The notes under the pieces: generated by a model
What the model saw: the letters and a program-made list of their open reading frames with translations, nothing else
Databases searched by the model: none
Told to the model about the DNA's origin: nothing
Shown: piece after piece, positions 1-6,473 of the stretch
How positions within the stretch are numbered: the stretch's first letter is position 1
Layout: the number at the start of each line of letters is the position of its first letter
NCBI RefSeq assembly: GCF_039543385.1
Contig: NZ_BAABJQ010000052.1
Coordinates: forward strand, 1 to 31,340
Source of the DNA: Rugosimonospora acidiphila
Lineage (GTDB): Bacteria > Actinomycetota > Actinomycetes > Mycobacteriales > Micromonosporaceae
Direction of reading: 5' to 3'
Length of the DNA: 31,340 bases
Program-made: the position numbers and the translations under genes

Positions 1-182
1 GGGCCTCGCGCCTCGCGTCGCGGGCCTCGCGCCTCGCGTCGCGGGCCTCGCGCCTCGCGTCGCGGGCCTCGCGCCTCGCGTCGCGGGCCTCGCGCCTCGC
101 GTCGCGGGCCTCGGGCCTCGGGCCTCGGGCCTCGGGCCTCGGGCCTCGGGCCTCGGGCCTCGGGCCTCGGGCCTCGGGCCTC
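1..182. repeat. Heptanucleotide-based tandem array (5 x 21 bp, then 11 x 7 bp)
   Basis: Positions 1-105 are five identical 21-bp units, each built of three related heptamers (GGGCCTC, GCGCCTC, GCGTCGC). Positions 106-182 are eleven perfect copies of GGGCCTC. The array starts at or before the window edge. It contains no stop codon in any frame, so it is open on both strands. A minus-strand frame from ATG 253 runs through it to the edge with an Arg/Pro/Gly-rich translation. I regard it as a slippage-prone minisatellite; whether it codes for anything cannot be told here. Confidence 0.95.
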
Positions 183-204
183 GCGGCCCGGCGGTGGCGG
201 GGCG

Positions 205-255
205 TTGACGGGGCGACCCGACCGGCATAGCGTCCATACCGACCAGTCGGTATGG
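205..255 (+). promoter_or_regulatory. Promoter with overlapping TetR-type operator palindrome
   Basis: A sigma-70-like promoter is visible: TTGACG at 205-210, a 17-nt spacer, and TAGCGT at 228-233. Directly after the -10 lies a palindrome at 234-255 with 10-bp perfect arms, CCATACCGAC and GTCGGTATGG, around a 2-nt centre. It covers the expected transcription start. The TACCGAC-GTCGGTA form is typical of TetR-family operators. The TetR gene at 2552-3175 is part of the operon this promoter would drive, so autoregulation is the simplest reading. Operator assignment is inference. Confidence 0.75.
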
Positions 256-266
256 AGGTGCGTGCG

Positions 267-335
267 ATGGGCCGGACGCCAGGACCGAGCGGGCCGAACG
301 GGCCGAACGGGCCGGACGGCCAGGCGCCGCGATGA
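267..335 (+). CDS. 22-codon leader ORF coupled to the kinase gene
   Basis: ATG 267 is preceded by a strong GGAGG at 254-258, 8 nt away. The frame gives a 22-residue Gly/Pro/Asn-rich peptide with a repeated GPN triplet, encoded by a 9-bp repeat at 291-317. Its TGA (333-335) overlaps the kinase ATG (332-334) as ATGA. The kinase start has no good ribosome binding site of its own, so translation of the leader probably feeds it by coupling. The peptide is too short to have a recognisable fold; a role as a translation-initiation leader is inferred. Confidence 0.5.
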   Translation: MGRTPGPSGPNGPNGPDGQAPR

Positions 336-1336
336 GCCAGACCCCCGGGCTCGACCTCGACCGCGCCGGCAGCCTGCTGCTTGAGGCGGCGGACGGGCGG
401 CTGTCCGGGCCCCTGGACGCCGAGGTGATCAGCGGTGGTCGGTCCAACCTGACCTACCTGGTGCGCGGGCGGACCGGGCAGGTCGTGCTGCGTCGCCCGC
501 CGCTGGGTCTGGTGCTGCCGTCGGCGCACGACATGGCCCGGGAGTACCGGGTGACCGCGGCGCTGGCCGAGGCGGGGTTCCCGGTGGCCCGACCGCTGCT
601 GCTGTGCACCGACGAGGACGTGATCGGCGCCCCGTTCTACATCATGGAGTACGTCGACGGCGTCGTGCTGCGCGGCGAGACGCTGCGCGAGGTGCCGCCC
701 GACGCGGCCCGGCGGCACGGCGACCTGCTGGTGGACACGCTGCTGCGGCTGCACGCCATCGACTACACGACCATCGGGCTGGAGTCCTTCGGGCGCCCGG
801 ACGGATATCTGCTGCGCCAGGTTCAGCGCTGGCACCGGCAGTGGGAGAGCGCCAAGACCCGTGAGCTGCCGTTGCTGGAGGAGGTCACCGCGCGGCTGCT
901 CGACGGCGTACCGGTCTCGCCGAGGCCCGGCATCGTGCACGGCGACTACCGGTTGGACAACGTCATGCTCGACCGGTCGCTGACCGGCATCGCGGCGGTG
1001 ATGGACTGGGAGATGGCCACGATCGGCGATCCGTTGGCCGACGTCGGGCTGCTGGTGGTCTACAGCGACCAGACCGGGCTGCGGCTGACTCCACGGGTGC
1101 CGGAGGGGTTCCCGTCCGGGCCGGCACTGGCGGAGCGGTACGCGCGGGGAAGCGGCATCCCGCTCGCCGGCCTCGACTGGTACATCGCCTTCGGGCACTT
1201 CAAGCTCGCCGTCATTTCGGAGGGCATCCACGCGCGGTACCTGCAGGGCAAGACGGTCGGGGAGGGGTTCGACACGTTCGGCGCGGCGGTGCCGGTCCTG
1301 ATCGAGCAGGCGCACGCCACACTGCGGAAGGGATGA
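332..1336 (+). CDS. ACAD10/11-type phosphotransferase (APH-fold kinase)
   Basis: A 334-aa kinase-fold protein of the APH/choline-kinase type. Visible motifs are a nucleotide-binding GGRSNLTY near residue 35, the catalytic loop HGDYRLDN at 203-210 (Asp205 the likely base, Asn210 metal-binding), and the metal-binding Asp225 in MDWE, followed by GDPLADVG. Order, spacing and wording closely follow the kinase half of human ACAD11. In ACAD10/11, and in the bacterial levulinate pathway kinase LvaA, this kinase type phosphorylates the 4-hydroxyl of a 4-hydroxyacyl-CoA. The partner dehydrogenase gene follows after 7 bp, so the same role is likely. The start is ATG 332, overlapping the leader stop. It is not an antibiotic kinase by context. 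The exact substrate is unknown. Confidence 0.9.
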   Translation: MSQTPGLDLDRAGSLLLEAADGRLSGPLDAEVISGGRSNLTYLVRGRTGQVVLRRPPLGLVLPSAHDMAREYRVTAALAEAGFPVARPLLLCTDEDVIGAPFYIMEYVDGVVLRGETLREVPPDAARRHGDLLVDTLLRLHAIDYTTIGLESFGRPDGYLLRQVQRWHRQWESAKTRELPLLEEVTARLLDGVPVSPRPGIVHGDYRLDNVMLDRSLTGIAAVMDWEMATIGDPLADVGLLVVYSDQTGLRLTPRVPEGFPSGPALAERYARGSGIPLAGLDWYIAFGHFKLAVISEGIHARYLQGKTVGEGFDTFGAAVPVLIEQAHATLRKG

Positions 1337-1343
1337 GGACGGC

Positions 1344-2555
1344 ATGGACTTCGGATTCAGCGACGCGGCGCTCGACCTCCAGCGGCGGGCCACGGAATTC
1401 CTGACGGAGTGCGTGTACCCGGCGGAGAAGGTCTTCGCCGAGCAGTTGGCGGCGCGGCCGGGACAGTGGGGTGCGCCGCCGGTGCTGGAGGACCTGAAGA
1501 GCCAGGCGCGCGAGCGCGGGCTGTGGAACCTCTTCCTGCCGCACTCGCCGTTCGGTGCCGGACTGTCCAATCTGGAGTACGCGCCCATCGCCGAGACGGC
1601 CGGTCGCAGCCCGCACCTCGCGCCGGAGGCGATGAACTGCTCGGCGCCCGACACGGGCAACATGGAGTTGTTGGCCATGTTCGGCACGCCGGAGCAGCAG
1701 GAGCGGTGGCTCACCCCGTTGCTGAACGGTGAGATCCGGTCCTGCTTCTCGATGACCGAGCCCGAGGTCGCCAGCTCCGACGCGAACAACGTAGCCACCC
1801 GGATCGAGCGCGACGGCGACGAGTACGTCATCACCGGCCGCAAGTGGTGGTCGTCCGGGGCGATGAGCCCGCGTTGCGCGGTGTCCATCGTGATGGGGGT
1901 CAGCGACTCCGAGGGCGAGCGGCATCAGCGGCACAGCATGGTGCTGGTGCCGATGGACAGCCCCGGGCTGACCGTGGTGCGGCCGACCACCGTGTTCGGG
2001 TACGGCGACCAGGCGCACGGTGGGCATGCGGAGATCGTGTTCGATCGGGTGCGGGTGCCGGCGGGCAACCTGCTCGGCGAGCCGCATCGGGGCTTCGCGC
2101 TGGCTCAGGCGCGGCTGGGGCCGGGCCGCATCCACCACTGCATGCGCGCGATCGGGATGGCCGAGCGGGCGCTGGAGCTGATGTGCCAGCGGGCGTTGGG
2201 GCGCCGGGCGTTCGGCGGGGCGATCGCCGACCAGGGGGTGGTGCGGGACTGGATCGCCGAGTCCCGGCTGCGCATCGAACAGGCCCGGCTGCTGGTGCTC
2301 AAGGCGGCCTGGCTGATGGACACGGTGGGCAACAAGGGTGCGGCCATGGAGATCGCGGCCATCAAGGTGGTCGCGCCGGACGCCGCGAGGTGGGTCATCG
2401 ACCGGGCCATCCAGGTCTTCGGCGCGGCCGGCGTGAGCCAGGACACGCCGCTGGCGTACCTGTACGCGCACCTGCGCACGCTGCAGATCGCGGATGGACC
2501 CGACGAGGTGCACCGGCGCTCGGTGGCCCGCCAGGAACTCGCCCGGTGGCGGTGA
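1344..2555 (+). CDS. Acyl-CoA dehydrogenase, ACAD10/11 family
   Basis: A 403-aa protein matching the dehydrogenase half of human ACAD10/11 over its whole length. It has SMTEPEVASSDA near 135, GRKWWSSGA, the HSMVLVPMD stretch, LGPGRIHHCMR, and the family signature ADGPDEVH with Asp384 where ordinary ACADs have the EG(G)T catalytic-glutamate motif. The family binds FAD. With its kinase it is known in mammals to convert 4-phosphohydroxyacyl-CoA towards a normal beta-oxidation intermediate. ATG 1344 follows GAGGA at 1335-1339. The gene lies 7 bp after the kinase and its TGA overlaps the TetR GTG. Assignment to the subfamily is firm; the substrate is inferred. Confidence 0.93.
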   Translation: MDFGFSDAALDLQRRATEFLTECVYPAEKVFAEQLAARPGQWGAPPVLEDLKSQARERGLWNLFLPHSPFGAGLSNLEYAPIAETAGRSPHLAPEAMNCSAPDTGNMELLAMFGTPEQQERWLTPLLNGEIRSCFSMTEPEVASSDANNVATRIERDGDEYVITGRKWWSSGAMSPRCAVSIVMGVSDSEGERHQRHSMVLVPMDSPGLTVVRPTTVFGYGDQAHGGHAEIVFDRVRVPAGNLLGEPHRGFALAQARLGPGRIHHCMRAIGMAERALELMCQRALGRRAFGGAIADQGVVRDWIAESRLRIEQARLLVLKAAWLMDTVGNKGAAMEIAAIKVVAPDAARWVIDRAIQVFGAAGVSQDTPLAYLYAHLRTLQIADGPDEVHRRSVARQELARWR

Positions 2556-3175
2556 CCGGCACCGGCGTGGTCCGGCGCGTGTTGGACGCGGCGGTGGAGC
2601 TGTTCGCCCAGCAGGGCTTCGACGCCACCTCGGTGCAGGAGGTGGTGGAGCGCGCACAGGTCACCAAGGGCGCCATGTACCACTACTTCCGGTCCAAGGA
2701 CGACCTGCTCTACGAGATCTACCACGAGTTGATCAGCGTGCAGCTGGCCGGGCTGGAACGCATCCAGGCGGTGCGCGAACCGGCGCCGCGGGAGCTGCGG
2801 GCCCTCATCACGGATCTGGTGGTGACCACCGCCGCCCAACTGGGTGCGGCCACGGTCTCCGCCCGGGAACTGCACAGGCTCGCGGGCGACAAGTCGGCTG
2901 CGCTGCGCGCCCAGCGCCGCCGGTACCACGAGGCGGTGCGCGAACTCGTCGAGCGCGGCCAGCGCGACGGCGAGTTCACGGACACGGTCTCGGCGCAGAC
3001 GGTGACCCTGATGGTGTTCGGCATCGTCAACCAGCTTCCGCAGTGGTACCGCCCGGACGGGCCGACCACCCCTCGTGAGCTGGCCGACGAGATCGCCGGT
3101 TTCGTGCTGGCCGGGCTCGGCGCATCCGCACCGGGCCCACAGGATGTCGGTGAGGAGTCCGATGCAGACCGATGA
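2552..3175 (+). CDS. TetR/AcrR-family transcriptional regulator
   Basis: A 207-aa regulator. The N-terminal helix-turn-helix has the TetR pattern: LDAAVELFAQQGFDATSVQE, then VTKGAMYHYFRSKDDLLYEI around residues 30-55. The remaining helical part should be the acyl-CoA- or ligand-sensing domain. Start chosen as GTG 2552, which overlaps the preceding TGA as GTGA; GTG 2546 is a close alternative. The 3' end overlaps the next gene by 14 bp, so it is translated within the catabolic operon. The likely target is the palindrome at 234-255, giving autorepression relieved by an acyl-CoA or hydroxyacyl-CoA. The ligand is unknown. Confidence 0.93.
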   Translation: MTGTGVVRRVLDAAVELFAQQGFDATSVQEVVERAQVTKGAMYHYFRSKDDLLYEIYHELISVQLAGLERIQAVREPAPRELRALITDLVVTTAAQLGAATVSARELHRLAGDKSAALRAQRRRYHEAVRELVERGQRDGEFTDTVSAQTVTLMVFGIVNQLPQWYRPDGPTTPRELADEIAGFVLAGLGASAPGPQDVGEESDADR

Positions 3176-4355
3176 GCTTTCCGGACGGGTACGAGACCTG
3201 CTCGCGGAGCACGACCCGGCGAGCACCGACCGGCTGGAGTTCCTGCGCGCCCGGTTCGACGCCGGGCTCGCCTGGGTCAGTTTCCCGGCCGGGCTCGGCG
3301 GGCTCGGCCTGCCGCGGGCCGCGCAGCAGGCGGTGGACGCCGCCCTCGTCCAGGCCGGCGCGCCGGATAACGACCCGATGCGGATAGGCATCGGCCTGGG
3401 CATGGCCGCGCCCACGATCCTGAGGCACGGCACCGACGAGCAGCGCCAGCGCTGGCTCCGCCCACTGTGGACGGGCGAGGAGGTCTGGTGCCAACTGTTC
3501 AGCGAGCCGGGCGCCGGATCGGACCTGGCGGCGTTGGGTACCCGCGCGGTGCGCGGCGTCGGGCCGGACGGCGTCGAGGGCTGGACGGTCAACGGCCAGA
3601 AGGTGTGGACCTCGATGGCGCACGAGGCACGCTGGGCCATCCTGCTCGCCCGCACAGACCCGGACCTGCCCAAGCATCAGGGCCTGACCTACTTCGTGTG
3701 CGACATGACCGCGCCCGGTGTGGAGGTGCGGCCGCTGCGCCAGATCACCGGCGAGGCCGAGTTCAACGAGGTGTTCCTCACCGACGTGTGGATCCCCGAC
3801 GCGCACCGCCTGGGTGCGGTCGGCGAGGGCTGGCGGGTCGCGCAGACCACCCTGATGAACGAGCGGGTGGCCATCGGCGGCGGTGCGGTACCGCGCGAGG
3901 CCGGCATGATCGGTGCACTGGCACGTACCTGGCGGGAGCGGCCCGAGTCGCGCGGCCCGGGTACGCACGACGGGCTGATGAGGCTGTGGGTGGCGGCCGA
4001 GGCCGGCCGGCTCGCCGCGACCCGGCTGCGCGAGCAGTTGGCGGCCGGTGCGCCCGGTGCCGAGGGCTCCGCGGTCAAGTACGCGTACGCGCGGCTCAAC
4101 CAGGAGGTCTCCGGCTTCGAACTGGAGCTGCTGGGCGAGGAGGGGCTGCGCTACGACGACTGGACCATGCGCCGGCCGTCCATAGTGGACTGGGAGAACC
4201 GGACGCCCGGGTACCGGTACCTGAGAGCCAAGGGAAACTCCATCGAGGGCGGCACCTCCGAGATCCTGTGCAACATCATCGCCGAGCGGGTGCTCGGGCT
4301 GCCCACCGAGCCCCGGGCCGACAAGGACGTCGCGTGGAAGGACCTGCCCCGATGA
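3162..4355 (+). CDS. Acyl-CoA dehydrogenase, FadE large-type (alpha) subunit
   Basis: A 397-aa ACAD with SEPGAGSDLAAL, NGQKVWTS and GEAEFNEVFL. The C-terminal signature IEGGTSEIL has Glu362 in the classical catalytic position, followed by ERVLGLP and a DKDVAWKDLPR tail. This form is common in actinobacterial FadE proteins that work as alpha2beta2 heterotetramers, for instance in sterol side-chain degradation. Start ATG 3162 follows GAGGAG at 3152-3157 and overlaps the TetR gene. The smaller partner at 4432-5514 follows in the same operon, so a two-subunit enzyme is inferred. It should introduce a 2,3-double bond into an acyl-CoA. Confidence 0.9.
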   Translation: MQTDELSGRVRDLLAEHDPASTDRLEFLRARFDAGLAWVSFPAGLGGLGLPRAAQQAVDAALVQAGAPDNDPMRIGIGLGMAAPTILRHGTDEQRQRWLRPLWTGEEVWCQLFSEPGAGSDLAALGTRAVRGVGPDGVEGWTVNGQKVWTSMAHEARWAILLARTDPDLPKHQGLTYFVCDMTAPGVEVRPLRQITGEAEFNEVFLTDVWIPDAHRLGAVGEGWRVAQTTLMNERVAIGGGAVPREAGMIGALARTWRERPESRGPGTHDGLMRLWVAAEAGRLAATRLREQLAAGAPGAEGSAVKYAYARLNQEVSGFELELLGEEGLRYDDWTMRRPSIVDWENRTPGYRYLRAKGNSIEGGTSEILCNIIAERVLGLPTEPRADKDVAWKDLPR

Positions 4356-4435
4356 GCGAGCGTAGCGAGCGAATCATGAGGCACACCCCTGTTGAGCCTC
4401 ATCGTGCCGGCGAGCATAGCGAGGTGGCGCGATGA
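4352..4435 (+). repeat. Actinobacterial MSERSER-type intergenic repeat forming a 27-aa coupling ORF
   Basis: The two ACAD genes are separated by a repeat-like segment. GCGAGCGTAGCGAGCG at its left and GCGAGCATAGCGAGG at its right are near copies, each ending in an ATGA. An inner hairpin pairs ATGAGGC (4376-4382) with GCCTCAT (4396-4402). The whole segment reads as a 27-codon frame whose ATG overlaps the upstream TGA (4352-4355) and whose TGA overlaps the next ATG (4432-4435), so translational coupling is kept. I recognise MSERSER-like translations as a frequent dispersed repeat in actinobacterial genomes. Copies elsewhere in this genome cannot be seen from the window. Confidence 0.7.
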
Positions 4436-5514
4436 GCACCCTGCTCTACAGCGACGTCGAGGAGGAGTTGCGCGCCTCGGTGCGCCAGGCGCTCGCCCGC
4501 ACCGCCGGCGGCGTTTCGTCCGGCGGTGACCCCGCCGGCGACGGCTGGGCCGGGAGCGACGCGTGGCGGGCGCTGGCCGGTGGCATCGGGTGCGCGGCCC
4601 TGGCGATCCCGGAGGATCGCGGCGGGGCCGGAGCGTCCTGGCGGGAGGTCGCCGTGGTCGCCGAGGAGGTGGGCCGGGCGGCCGCGCCGGTACCGTGGCT
4701 GGGCGCAGTGCTGGGTACCGCCGCGCTGCTGTCCTGCGACGCGGTCGACCTGCTGCCCAAGGTGGCCTCGGCCGACCTGCTGGCGGTCCTGGTGCTCCCG
4801 CTGTCCACGCCGCCCGGGGCACCGGTGCCCGCCGCGGTGCGCGCCGACGGCGGGACCCTCACCGGTACCGTCACGAGCGTGGCGGACGCGCACGCCGCCG
4901 ACCTGCTCATCGTGCCGACCCCGGACGGGCTGTACGCGGTGGACGCCGCGCGCGCCACGCTGACGCCGGTCACCGCGCTGGACCAGACCCGTCCACTGTC
5001 GACGGTCACGTTCACCTCGGCGCCGGCCACCCTGCTGGGCGACGCCGAGCGGGCGGCGGCGGCCTGGACGTCCGCGCTGCGGGTCGGCGCCGCGATCCTG
5101 GCCGCGGAGCAGCTCGGTGTGGCCGACTGGTGTCTAGCGTCCACCGTGGACTATGTGAAGACCCGGTACCAGTTCGCCCGGCCGGTCGGCTCGTTCCAGG
5201 CGGTCAAGCACCGGCTGGCCCAGCTATGGGTGGAGGTCACCCAGGCCCGGGCGGTGGCCCGGTACGCGGCCGGGTGCCTCGCCGACGCGGATCCGGACGC
5301 GGCCGTGGCGGCCAGCCTGGCCCAGGCGCACTGCGCCCCGGTCGCGGTACGGGCGGCGGAGGAGTGCGTGCAGTTGCATGGCGGGATCGGCTTCACCTGG
5401 GAGCACCGGGCGCACTGGTACCTGAAGCGGGCCAAGAGTTCCGCCATCGCCCTGGGTACACCGGCCCAGCACCGGGCGCTCCTCGGCGAGCTGGTCGACC
5501 TGCCGCCCCGCTGA
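4432..5514 (+). CDS. Acyl-CoA dehydrogenase, FadE small-type (beta) subunit
   Basis: A 360-aa ACAD-fold protein with diverged middle domain and a conserved C-terminal helical domain: DYVKTRYQFARPVGSFQAVKHRLA near 240 and ECVQLHGGIGFTWEHRAHWYLKRAK near 315-340. The HGGIGFTWEH form is typical of the beta partner in actinobacterial alpha2beta2 ACADs; the EGGTSE catalytic signature is absent. Start ATG 4432 overlaps the stop of the repeat ORF, with GAGG a little upstream. It probably forms one enzyme with the 3162-4355 product, supplying part of the FAD and substrate site. It could also be an independent small ACAD. Confidence 0.88.
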   Translation: MSTLLYSDVEEELRASVRQALARTAGGVSSGGDPAGDGWAGSDAWRALAGGIGCAALAIPEDRGGAGASWREVAVVAEEVGRAAAPVPWLGAVLGTAALLSCDAVDLLPKVASADLLAVLVLPLSTPPGAPVPAAVRADGGTLTGTVTSVADAHAADLLIVPTPDGLYAVDAARATLTPVTALDQTRPLSTVTFTSAPATLLGDAERAAAAWTSALRVGAAILAAEQLGVADWCLASTVDYVKTRYQFARPVGSFQAVKHRLAQLWVEVTQARAVARYAAGCLADADPDAAVAASLAQAHCAPVAVRAAEECVQLHGGIGFTWEHRAHWYLKRAKSSAIALGTPAQHRALLGELVDLPPR

Positions 5515-5519
5515 TCGGG

Positions 5520-5726
5520 TCACGCGTAGAGGGCGAGCAGGGACAGGGCGGGTGCGGCGGTCGCCCAGCCGGCCGCGGCCATCCACGTCGGTGAGCCGTG
5601 CGTGGCCCGGCTCAGCCGACTGAGCAGGGCAGGGACGAGCAGGAAGTGGGCGGCGACGAACGAGGCGACCGGGCCCGCGATCACGCAGAAGTGCGCCAGT
5701 CGCTCCGGCCAACCGCGTCGCGGCAT
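5520..5726 (-). CDS. Small two-helix membrane protein, unknown
   Basis: A 68-aa frame from ATG 5726 with two hydrophobic stretches (about residues 10-33 and 48-66) separated by a short polar loop. No known family is recognised. The start is uncertain: a TTG at 5783 would add 19 basic residues, and neither start has a clear ribosome binding site. The gene converges on the ACAD operon with only 5 bp between the stops. The hydrophobic pattern favours a real gene, but only moderately. Confidence 0.4.
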   Translation of the reverse strand: MPRRGWPERLAHFCVIAGPVASFVAAHFLLVPALLSRLSRATHGSPTWMAAAGWATAAPALSLLALYA

Positions 5727-5810
5727 GCGGTGGGTGGCGTGCTCGTTCCGAGCCGTGCGCGCAGGGTAGCGACCCGGTGCCAATCCGGCGGGGGCCGGCG
5801 CCGCCGCGCA

Positions 5811-6473
5811 TCAGCCCGCCAGAGCGTTGATGTCCGGGTTCTCCAGGATCCGCTTGGGCGCGCCGGACCTCGCCGCGTTGATCATCGCGCGACCGACCCG
5901 CTCGGTGGTGGTGATGTGCCGGGGGGCGACCCTGCGCAGCAGCGGATAGAACGGCGTCGTCACCCGGTACAGCCGGCGGTACAGCGGGGTCCTCGACGTG
6001 GCTCCGTGCATCGGCTGGATGTACCCGGGCCGGAACAGGTACGTCCGCAACGGCATTGCCAGCAACGCGTTCTCGGTGCGCCCCTTGACCCGGGCCCACA
6101 TCGTGCGGCCGTGCTCGGTGCTGTCGGTGCCCTGCCCGGAGACGTAGACGAACGCCATGTCGGGGTTGCGCCGGGACAGGGTCTGCCCGACCGCCACGGT
6201 GAGGTCGTAGGTGACCGCGCGGTACGCGTCCTCGCTCATGCCGTTCGACGACACGCCCAGGCAGAAGAAGCACGCGTCGTACCCGGTCAGCCGCTCCTCG
6301 ACGCCGGACAGGTCGGCCAGGTCGGGCTGCGTGATCTCGCTCAGCTTGGCGTCCCGGCGCCCGGTGGCGGTGCGGCCGACGGCCAGCACCCGCTCGACGT
6401 CGGGGTCGAGCAGGCACTCGCGCAGCACGCCCTGACCGAGCATTCCGGTGGCGCCGAACAGGATCACCCTCAT
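5811..6473 (-). CDS. NAD(P)-binding epimerase-like short-chain protein
   Basis: A 220-aa atypical SDR/NAD(P)H-binding protein. It begins with VILFGATGMLGQGV, the GxxGxxG nucleotide motif, followed by VGRT after the second strand. YDACFFCLGVSS and VYVSGQGTD are typical of the YwnB/oxidoreductase HTATIP2-like group. Its ATG 6473 overlaps the recD2 stop as ATGA, so it is translationally coupled to the helicase gene. No catalytic YxxxK is obvious, so it may bind a nucleotide cofactor without classical SDR chemistry. The substrate is unknown; its coupling to a DNA helicase gene has no evident reason. Confidence 0.85.
   Translation of the reverse strand: MRVILFGATGMLGQGVLRECLLDPDVERVLAVGRTATGRRDAKLSEITQPDLADLSGVEERLTGYDACFFCLGVSSNGMSEDAYRAVTYDLTVAVGQTLSRRNPDMAFVYVSGQGTDSTEHGRTMWARVKGRTENALLAMPLRTYLFRPGYIQPMHGATSRTPLYRRLYRVTTPFYPLLRRVAPRHITTTERVGRAMINAARSGAPKRILENPDINALAG

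Noticed and set aside
1..253. Minus-strand open frame from ATG 253 through the tandem array to the window edge
   Set aside because: The repeat lacks stops in every frame, so openness means nothing; no ribosome site or domain supports it.
1212..2657. Long minus-strand frame opposite the ACAD10/11 gene
   Set aside because: Arg/Pro/His-rich translation without domains; a GC-driven shadow of a certain gene.
2105..3673. Long minus-strand frame across the TetR and ACAD genes
   Set aside because: Spans three well-supported plus-strand genes and has low-complexity composition.
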